From Asterias amurensis (lineage: Eukaryota > Echinodermata > Asteroidea > Forcipulatida > Asteriidae), in the NCBI RefSeq assembly GCF_032118995.1, contig NC_092656.1, positions 13,630,261 to 13,694,260 of the forward strand: a DNA stretch of 64,000 bases, given 5' to 3'. The translations under genes were made by a program, and so were the position numbers. Under the pieces are notes generated by a model. It was not told the DNA's origin. It did not search any database and worked only from the letters and a program-made list of their open reading frames with translations. Below, in pieces: positions 55,749 to 64,000 of this stretch. The stretch's first letter is position 1. Each line of letters opens with the position of its first letter.

Positions 55749-56131
55749 TTAAAGGAACACGCTGCATTGGATCGGACGAGTTGGTCTTTGAAAAGCGTTT
55801 GAAGCCGTTTGTTATGAAATGCAAATGGTTTAGATAGATAATTTAGAAGTAGAATATAATGATCCACACAAACATGCCTCGAAATTGCACGGTTTTCCTT
55901 TTACGTCGCTTTGGCCATTTTGTGTAGTAAAAATTTTGACTCCATAAAATGGCCGACCGTGTTAGTTCGCGACTTAAAAGGAAAACCCTGCAATTTCGAG
56001 TCGTACTTTGTGTGGATCATTATATTATACTTTTAAAACATCTTTCTAACCATATGCATTTCATAACAAATGGTTTTCAAACGCTTTTTTAAAGACCAAC
56101 TCATTCGATCCTAGGCAACGTGTTCCTTTAA
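55749..56131. mobile_element. Foldback MITE family B copy 8
   Basis: 'TTAAAGGAACACGCTGC' to '...GCAACGTGTTCCTTTAA'. The central hairpin reads 'GGCCATTTTGTGTAG' with its mirror. Confidence 0.88.
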
Positions 56132-56229
56132 ATCACATAACCCCATATCAATATTTATACTAATAAATAAATCACTGTTTCATATTATTGCTCTCTTTGA
56201 TTTTTCATATATCAATAAATTTAAGTAAA

Positions 56230-56629
56230 TTAAAGGGTCTGGGTACTTTTTACACAATGTCCACAGATTTACATTAAACTTAAACAGTTAGAAGATAATG
56301 ATATAGAAAGCTTTCCTTAAAATATTACTTGCTGAGGTGCTTTAGTTTTCGAGAGTATAACAATGTCACAACAATTATTTTCGTCTCAGGTTTAGCATGT
56401 AAGAACACATTAACCAGGTACGATATTTTAACATAACATCAGTTTTACATGCAAAATATTTTTCATCTCACTGAGAGTGAGACACAAATTTTTTTTTAAA
56501 AACTACAGCACCTCAGCAAGTATAATAGTAAGGGAAGCTTTCTACTGTCATTATCTTCACACTCAGTAAGTTTAATAATAATCTGTGGACATTATGTTTT
56601 GTGTTAAAAAATGTCCCCAAATCCTTTAA
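56230..56629. mobile_element. TTAA MITE family D copy, complete
   Basis: 'TTAAAGGGTCTGGGTACTTTTT' to '...CCCAAATCCTTTAA'. Each half contains 'GTCCACAGATT' or its mirror, 'AAGCTTTCC' and 'GCTGAGGTGCT'. Confidence 0.85.
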
Positions 56630-57471
56630 ATATACCAGGAGAAAGCGCAACAAATTCATGATGTAAAATTCAACCCAATGTCGTCACCATCTCGCATCTT
56701 TTCTCTATTGCCAAACAAAAAGCAATGGGCTACTATAATACTAGGCGTAAGTTTGAAACTATTTACAGTCAGACTACAATATGTGGGCCCAATTTCATAT
56801 AATACTCTTGTGCTTCAGTCTTCTTGCCAGAAACACTGTGTAACCTAACAACGTAAATGAGTGGGTCTAAGTGAACCAAGTACAATTTCAGTTTTTTTTT
56901 AATTTTATGCCCATTCAGAATGATCTGAATTAAACATGGTTTTAAAAAGATTTTGAGTATTGTTTGAAATATTCATTTAATTTCATCAACTGCGCTTAAA
57001 TTCTCGCATTTTCACAAAATCTAGGATTTATTTGTTAGCTACATGTATTCATAAGTTCAATTTCGTTTCCATGCGCACATGATTTTTATTTCCATATTTT
57101 ATATAGTTTTGTTTCATTCAAGAGAACACTTTGACCATTCTAAAGTTGAATTTTCTACTACCTATTTACACTTGATGAAATTGAATGGTTGACCAGCTCT
57201 TGCTGCTTGCTTTTACAAAACGGTTTGATATTTGTTCAAGTGGCCGCAAAAACCTATAATAAATAAAAAAATTCTTTCTTGAACATCAGGACTGTGACTA
57301 TAAGCCATTTGAATACATTGCAAGTATTAAGCTGATAAATTTAATTCTATGATTTCCAATAATAACACGGGAAAAAAACACATTTTGATTTGACATCCCA
57401 TTATACTACATATTCCCTATGATGAAAAGAAGCTAAATACAACAATGCAGCAACATCTCTGTTGTAGTTTA
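56630..57471. other. Intergenic, nothing recognised
   Basis: AT-rich DNA with no exon, RNA or repeat boundary that I can support. Confidence 0.3.
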
Positions 57472-57693
57472 AGGGTGTGTTCAATTAGCTTCCCTGGGTC
57501 AACCCCGATCTGCCCCTGGTACGTTCGAATAGCTTTGATGTCACTCCAGGGGCTGACCCGGGTCAGCCCCAAGTACCCTGCTTGTGGAGTGGGTCACCAT
57601 AAGAGGGTGGGTGATCATTCGATTAGCTCTTGTCAGCAGCTCACCAGAGTGAGCCCCATGGGGTTGACTCAGGGAAGCTAATCGAACGCACCC
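57472..57693. mobile_element. Inverted-repeat family J copy 1
   Basis: 'GGGTGTGTTCAATTAGCTTC' is mirrored by 'GAAGCTAATCGAACGCACCC'. The interior is GC-rich, with 'GGGTCAGCCCCAAGT' and 'GATCATTCGATTAGCTC'. The sister copy is at 61939. Confidence 0.85.
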
Positions 57694-58547
57694 AAAGTAT
57701 CAGGAATGTCTTATTGATAGTTACTGATCAAGCGAACTACAATGTGTATAACTGCATTGCTTGAGACTACTACATTTGTTTCGCTCAAACATGTCTAATA
57801 AACTACGGAACCTAGCGTGCAAAGAAAATAACCAGAATGTGATGTGATGTTAAATATAAAAATACAGAGCATTCTGATAAATACTTGTACGTGTTCATGT
57901 AGTTTGAAAGTTAATGGAACATTACAGAATTGGCTTCGCTGACAAAACAGTTGCTAGTAGTGTAAGCACTCTATGTAATCCACCATATACATAAACTGAC
58001 AAACCTGTAGAATCAATCAGCCATTTGGGTCACAAAAATAGCGAAAAACCAGTAACACATTTTGCATGACATCAATGCAAAAAAAAATGAATAAAACGCT
58101 CACTGGGCATTAAACTCCACACACGAAATAAGATTATTTATTTCTCATCAAATACAACATTTCAGACAGAAACATTTCAAGGACGTTTTCTTCTATAATC
58201 ATCATTAGACCGTGTAAATTTCTTATAAATCTGTGATCTTCACATTTTTTTCTTCTCACCAATTCTTTAATGTTCCTTGAACATGAAACTTGATTAACTT
58301 TTAGAACTGCCTATCATAATAAGGATACAGTGAACAAGACAATGCATGACAAAAGCAAACTCCCATATACATGTAAATTCATTACTGGAAGACTTCAGTG
58401 TTTAAAAAATATTTACTCTGATCATGATACCACTGTTTGCGGGATATACCAAACTTTGTTGAATCCACTTGGTGGTGACATGTTTCAGTTTGGATTGTTT
58501 AAGTGAGTCGGGAACGGAAGTAAAGTAACAGAGTGACTTTTGAATAC
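57694..58547. other. Intergenic, nothing recognised
   Basis: No gene was recognised. 'TTATTTATTTC' near 58136 is AATAAA on the minus strand and could end a long UGDH transcript. Confidence 0.3.
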
Positions 58548-59031
58548 ACCTTTATCACGCTGTCACCATCTTGGAGTGTGCACAATGGTTAACTAAAGGT
58601 TGACTATTTGCACTCGAACCCAGGCTGGTTGACCATTGGTTGACTACTGTGGTCGACCATTTGGAACCAGCCTCAAGCCCATGGTTTCTTCACTGGTCCC
58701 AACAGCATGTTCCATTCGAACATGTGTTAAGCGCAGAGGGGAACCACTTTAGCGAAAAGGTGGAAAGTTGACTAGACTACCAACGAGTCGTTCGGGCGAG
58801 TATGTCATTTCGCATGTGCGTTTCTAGTCTGTGGTCGACCACTGGTGGACTAAATGTGCGCACTCGAACTTGCTCTTGGTCATGTTCCCCGTTTCCATAA
58901 CAGTAATGATTGCTAACATTCACTGCGCAAACATGGAACCAGACTATTGTTTCATCCAGCCTCAGTTTGGTTACAATGAGTTTGAATGGAGTAAAATCAA
59001 GATGGCCACACCGTGATAAAGTTCTATGGCA
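58548..59031. mobile_element. Element P, long copy carrying a nested family M foldback
   Basis: Outer ends 'CCTTTATCACGCTGTCACC' and 'CCACACCGTGATAAAG' match the short P copy at 53216. A family M foldback (58575-58879) lies where the short copy has none. 'TCATGTTCC' resumes directly afterwards. Confidence 0.85.
58575..58879. mobile_element. Foldback family M copy 3, nested in element P
   Basis: Starts 'AGTGTGCACAATGG' and ends 'CACTCGAACTTGCTCTTGG'. 'TGGTTGACCATTGG' and 'GGTCGACCACTGG' mirror each other. The middle shares 'AGCCTCA', 'ATGGTTTCTTC' and 'AGCGCAGAGGG' with the copy at 51109. Confidence 0.8.
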
Positions 59032-59842
59032 CTCAAAGTTGTGTTTGGTCAATGATCATAACGTGATGCAATCAAGCTACAAATGAGATGTTTGTGGAAA
59101 GCATCAGTATGGAGAAATGAGCCAAAACAGGCCGACAAATAAATCCTATATTGTTATAATTGGCAACTTCCTTCCTGATAAAAAGAATAACATAAAAAAG
59201 GTTAAAATTTGCATTGAAAGAAAATGTGCCAATGTATTCTTTGTCATATTCTCTTGGCGTTTCTTTTTTAAAACTTTTGAACCAAAGGTGGTATCACCAT
59301 GGGGTTTCAACAGTATTGAGTACTTGTTATGCTCTTTTCAAATGTATGATTTTGTTTACCTGACCTAGGTCGACAAACTACTCATTTTGCATGATCGCAT
59401 CACATATTATTGTGGTGTTTGAAGCTTTGCATAGTGTAAAAAAAAAAAAATAAAAAAAACTATAAAATATAAGAGAGTAAACTTGCGAGTACAACCATGA
59501 CAACCATGTATTAAATCTCTTTTTGGGGAGTGTTGGCTCTGAGAAGAGCAGGTTTGGTCTGGACATCTTGAACAGTATAATCTGCTCTTGACGTCGAGAC
59601 CACACCGGCTCTTTTCAGTGAAAAACTCCAACAAAATAGATTGATTACATGGTTGTGTACCTGCAAGATTAATATTTACTTTTTGAAAATACTTCTTACA
59701 TATTGACATGTTTCTAACAATTCTAGTCAGTTGATACCACGGTGAATACTGTCACTAACTAATACACACTTGCAGCTGAGTTGTAGGAATGTATTGTTTT
59801 TGAGAGCAGTACTGATTTGAGAGACCTCTTGATAGCGTCCCA
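59032..59842 (-). other. Probable UGDH 3' UTR and flank
   Basis: This lies directly downstream of the UGDH stop on its strand. It contains an A-run on the plus strand at 59440-59460 and no other coding signal. The transcript end was not determined. Confidence 0.4.
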
Positions 59843-62800
59843 TCATGGAGTGACGGGTGTGTAACCATTCAATCCTTTCATGTTCCTTCTCTTCCCTACG
59901 GTTTCAATGTGGAAGCCGATCTGTTGCATATTATCATGATCTAGGACACGTCTACCGTCAAAGGCAAATGCTGGCTTCAGCATGCTGTTGTAAATCATCT
60001 GATAATCCAAAGTCTGGAAGTAATAAACATGAAGAAAGAGAATGCCAAAAACTCAAATTAATAATGGTCCCATGATCCTTTCCACCATCACTGGTAATTG
60101 TAAGCAGAAACTGTAGATGACCAATGTCAGTTCAGTGCAATGATAACAGCTATACAAAACATGTTTGCTTAGTTTTTCTACTGTTCCAAACACAATTTTC
60201 GCTTGGAACACAAATTTTGCATTCAGTAAAGGCAGTTCTACGAAATTGGTTCAAGGCAGCTATATATCCCAGTCATGGAGAAAGCTTTGAAAGGGGTCTG
60301 GGTGACTAGAGAGTCAAACAATGGAATATCTGAACATCATGCACTTCAACAGAAGGAAAGAAGACACACAGAAGTTAAGTAGGCTGTCAGCTCACTAATG
60401 AAAAAGAAAACATTGCCATCAAGTGTTTTGATTGACAGACACATACAGTGTCTCTGTCTGCTGCTCTTGCCACTTTGGCGGCAGCAGATCCAGCTTGCAC
60501 AGCAGCTTGCCAAGCTGTTCTTTTTATTGCTGGACATAAATACCAGCAGCCTTTAGGAAACAGCAGCTTTAAGGCCAGAACATACAGAAAGCTCATCAAA
60601 AGGCACTTATCAATACTTTCTTTCAAACAAAGAAAATTATGATGAAACTGAAACAAACTTATGCAAAAACTGGATGCAACTCACCACAAATTCATCCCAT
60701 TCAGTGCAAATGACAAAGGCATGAGTGTCTTTGATGGCCTCATAGGGGCTTTTAAATATAGTCACCAGTCGATCCACTGCAATAAATACAAGAAACAACA
60801 AAGAAATAAGTAATATACCTTTCCTTTACTGAGGAGTAGTATAATCCTCTAATTAACAACACACAAATACATGAACCTGTGAAAAGCTCCTATTGAAAAC
60901 AAGTTGTGCAAAAACATCTTTTGATTGCTGCAATGTTGTAATTTTCATCTACAAAACAGTGTACATGTGTTCAGAAGCCAATTTCACAAATTCATTTTAA
61001 TAAGTGAAAAGCTTTATAAATGTAATAGCAGTTTTATATTGTACTATTGTTTCCCAAAAGGTTTTCATGTTTTCAGATCACACTTAGGAATGTAAGATCA
61101 AGATTTTTTGCTTATTGGTTGCCTGATCTTATTGATATTTAATTATCAATAAGATCAGTCAACCAATAAGCAAAAATCTTGATCTTACATTCCTAAGTGT
61201 GATCTGAAAACATGAAAACCTTTTGGAAAACAAGCATTTTGGCACTTCATCTTGTGTTTTGGACTTTCAGATCTTTCTACTCCATTTTGAATGACGGCTT
61301 CTTCATAACCTCACATACACAAGGAAATTTGAACATTCGGAGCCTTTGGACTTGGCAGGAAATGTAGATTTACAGAAAATGTGCCTTAAATAGAAGATGC
61401 CTTTATGATAATTGAGTAGTGACGCAGTCTTGAATGTTCGTTAAACCCTTGCATGGTCATGTTCGTGCGTTAAAAGAATTCGCGGGACACGACCCCACAA
61501 GGTTTTAAACGATCAATCAATTAAAAGCGTTGTCCCACTCCTTTAATCATGTTAATCCCTCATCATTACAGTCAATAATTCACACACAAAAATATACTTT
61601 TTTTATGAGAGATGCCTTTTAATGATGAAGCAAAGGAATCTACTTTAAATTAGGCACAAAGATATGCCAGCTTTGGAGTTGAAAGTAGCAAGAATCCAAG
61701 TTGTTGACTTGCCACCAGGATTGAGGTCATTAAGAATAACTACTGCCCTTGCTAGAGGTCAATGACAGATGAATACTGACCTTTCTTTGGGTCGTCACAA
61801 ATGCTTGGATACTTGAGCTCACTCAAGATCTGTTGTGGGACCACCTGTGGGTCATATATGTTCAAGTGAGCACCTTCCTCCATCAGAAACTTGCATAGGT
61901 AGATGCTGGAAGACTCCCTGTTATAAAAATCAAACCATGGGTGCATTCGATTAGCTTCCCTGTGTCGACCCCGCGGTGCTCATTCGGGTGAGCCCCTGAC
62001 AAGAGCTAATCAAATGATCACTCACCCTCTTGTGGTGACGTCATGCACCTCGGGCCAGCCCCAAGTGACCCGCTCCACAAGCAGGGCACTTGGGGCTGAC
62101 CCAGGTGAGCCCCTGGAATGACGTCAAAGCTTTTCGAACAGACCGGGGGCAGACCAAGGTCGACCCAGGGAAGTTCATCGAACGCACCCCATATTAACTC
62201 ATTCACTAGAAACCAAAACATGGACGCATGGACGCAGGAAACGTGGTAGATCAAAATAGACCTACTTAGATGTTTTTAAGAAAGACACCAGACTGGAGAC
62301 AGCAGAGCTACAAAATGCAGGACAGAACCCTATGGAGAGTCATAACCACACGAAATAAACTAAACTAAATTATGACACACCTCTTGCTTGTTCTGTATTC
62401 TGGTTGGCTGAAACATGTGGGGTGAACTAATATAGTCTAGTGATCGCGCACGCGTGTTTTGCAGGAATAGTGCCCGCCCGGAAACAAGTTATGCCAACAC
62501 ACCACGTGTGTGCATGCTGTCGCTGGTTTCCACACGTTCCGCAGCTTATATCGATACTATAAAAACCAAATGTCTTCAGTATTTTTCCAGAGTCGTTCCA
62601 TGGTAATACAGTGTTTATAAACAGCATTTAAAAGACAAAGAATCGATTAATGTGTACACAAAATCAAATACGAGCAGTTTAGTCGACTTTTCAAAGCTGA
62701 AATAGAGGGGTTGTTTTTCCTATGGCGAGAAAGTTTAAATTCGTAATTATTAACAAGCAATTCATACTTTCGTAGTTCATTGATAAATTCGTAATAATTA

Positions 62801-63155
62801 CGAAAAAATCCTAATAGTTGGCAGCTATGAGTATTGCGCCTGTAGGTTTTTTAGCACACACAATACTGGCGTGAACTGTGAAAAAGGATTGTCCAAAAGT
62901 CTCCCTTTCCTGGCCTTTCAAAATAAAAATACTCCTGGCTATAAATATTGCCAAACCTCCTAATTCAGAGAATGGAACTGGCTTAAAAAGTCTCGCTATG
63001 GTAATTTTTGAGAATGATACTAACCTTGTGTCTCCTGTATCTTTCTTAAAGGCAAAACCCAAGATTGCTATTTTCTTGTCTGTAACCGTGTTGAACAATG
63101 AACCGATGATCTTGTTTGCAAAGCGCCTTCGTTGAAGATCATTCATTGCAATCAC
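59843..63155 (-). CDS. UGDH: UDP-glucose 6-dehydrogenase, C-terminal four coding exons (partial)
   Basis: Exons in transcript order are 63155-63025, 61917-61781, 60776-60685 and 60013-59843, phases 2, 1 and 0, ending in TGA. They encode the last 176 residues; upstream exons lie beyond the window. UGDH oxidises UDP-glucose to UDP-glucuronate with two NAD+, in the cytosol, for glycosaminoglycan synthesis and glucuronidation. The first exon carries '[13 protein letters not shown]', then '[18 protein letters not shown]', the highly conserved entry to the UDP-binding domain. '[18 protein letters not shown]' and 'IYDPQV' follow, then '[13 protein letters not shown]' and '[13 protein letters not shown]', whose Arg pair matches the substrate-contacting region of the family. 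The tail after '[10 protein letters not shown]' is short, about 18 residues, and lacks the longer extension of the human enzyme. The first codon of exon 63155 is GTG (Val) preceded by an AG acceptor, not a start. The intron between 60776 and 61781 holds a large inverted repeat. Confidence 0.96.
61051..61229. repeat. Nearly perfect long palindrome in a UGDH intron
   Basis: The left arm 61051-61136 and right arm 61143-61229 are complementary over about 86 bp. They differ only by a couple of single-base length changes in homopolymers and one G-C to T-A type change. The loop is about 6-10 bp (near 'ATATTTAATTAT'). No TTAA MITE family seen elsewhere matches it. Confidence 0.92.
61939..62190. mobile_element. 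Inverted-repeat family J copy 2 (UGDH intron)
   Basis: 'GGGTGCATTCGATTAGCTTC' is mirrored by 'GAAGTTCATCGAACGCACCC'. Inside are 'AGCTAATCAAATGATCAC' and 'GGGGCTGACCCAGG'. It begins about 22 bp upstream (in transcript sense) of the exon acceptor at 61917. Confidence 0.85.
62191..63024 (-). other. UGDH: UGDH intron, no repeat recognised
   Basis: Intronic DNA with no exon-like segment. A weak local repetition of 'TTCGTAAT' occurs at 62740-62810. Confidence 0.4.
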
Positions 63156-64000
63156 CTAATACAGACACAGAAAAAAGAAATCAGCAATTTATTTCATTTT
63201 CCTCATGGTAGAGTTACTGGCAGAGTATTCCTCTTAAAACAGACTAGATTGAAGGAGGGAGGAAAACATGCACCAGGCAAAGAGTTCCAAAGAGATGCAG
63301 TACGTGGAATAAAGCTGTTGGAATAGCTCCTTGTTCTACATCTGAATGAGTGTATGGATGAGAAGAAGCAGAAAGTCTGGTTTCACACTCAAAAACTCTA
63401 GGTGGAACCTAGGTCAGACACACTGATGGCACATTTACCATGAACATATCTTTAGAAAAGACAGACCTAAGGATTGAAAAAGGTTGTAAGGTTGATCCCA
63501 ACACTTTACCAAAAAGATTACCAACACCGGCTGTCTCAAAAAAAACTATACACTTTTGAAATTGCTGCCGAATAACAAAATATACGATATTCTGGGGGAA
63601 AAGGGGTATATGTATGGATAGCTTATGGTCTCAACTTTCATATGACACCAGGAAGTCAGAAAATAATGTATGCCTGAGTGAGCACTGCTCACTTGTGTGA
63701 AGGGTACGAAAATTAGGCTGTACAGGAATTAGCCTTCCATTTTGAGAGCTTACAAAACTGTAGGTGATATGATAAAACTCATAATCAATAGTGCCATCAT
63801 TTTGTATGCCTGGGTGAACAGGAATTGCATTTTTTTATGTGGCATTATAACTTTCCCTGGTAGACTCAGTGGTGTGTTGATGGGGGTAAGGATGGGGTGA
63901 TGTTACTTGTGCAATTTCCATGTTACAAACTGGTTTTTTCCACATCTGTCACTTAAAAATAAAAACCTTCACCCCAAATTTCAGTTATTGTAAGATTAGT
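63156..64000 (-). other. UGDH: UGDH intron reaching the window edge
   Basis: No upstream UGDH exon is visible. The plus strand encodes a short LINE-like phrase 'GKEFQRDAVRGIKLLE' at about 63275-63325, which may be a repeat relic. Confidence 0.4.

Noticed and set aside
61938..62254. Minus-strand 78-aa open frame as a UGDH exon
   Set aside because: It falls within the inverted-repeat family J element and has no similarity to UGDH.

Overview
This is animal nuclear DNA, AT-rich and intron-rich. Six genes are recognisable, spread thinly among many short repeats. Almost all splice sites read as GT-AG, start codons have animal-like contexts, and the protein families are conserved metazoan ones. The dense TTAA-flanked MITEs and foldback elements, plus tRNA-derived SINEs with 'TATATAGCGC' tails, suggest a marine deuterostome invertebrate. 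An echinoderm, perhaps a sea star, is my best guess, but this is an impression and not a proof.

Layout. A neugrin-like gene (NGRN, minus strand, two coding exons, 2776 to 1087) lies at the left end. DCP2, the mRNA decapping enzyme, follows on the plus strand (nine coding exons, 7247 to 17630, 428 aa). About 7 kb of repeat-filled DNA leads to a head-to-head pair: a small acidic protein I cannot name (minus, 24689-25027) and a C3orf38 homologue (plus, three exons, 25328-29067, 312 aa), with start codons 300 bp apart. EIF2B5, the catalytic epsilon subunit of eIF2B, occupies 33725-51062 on the plus strand (15 coding exons, 695 aa). The last four coding exons of UGDH, UDP-glucose 6-dehydrogenase, lie on the minus strand at 59843-63155; the rest of that gene is beyond the right edge. 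All coding joins listed were checked by hand for reading-frame phase, and each complete gene closes to a whole number of codons.

The genes do not form a pathway. DCP2 and EIF2B5 both act in mRNA turnover and translation, NGRN acts in mitochondrial ribosomal RNA metabolism, and UGDH makes UDP-glucuronate. Their adjacency looks incidental.

Most of the remaining sequence is repeats. There are at least four MITE families bounded by TTAA (called A to D here), with roughly 28 copies. Other foldback families, SINEs, decayed LINEs and one decayed Ty3/gypsy-type reverse transcriptase are also present. The most notable signals are: a DCP2 intron with textbook U12-type AT-AC signals; a perfect 49-bp inverted repeat just upstream of the EIF2B5 start codon; a foldback element holding a (CCCTAA)n telomere-like tract in its loop; neighbouring MITEs that share one TTAA; and a filled/empty pair showing one foldback inserted in another. 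I found no CRISPR array, functional RNA gene or complete autonomous transposon, and nothing I would call a new gene system.
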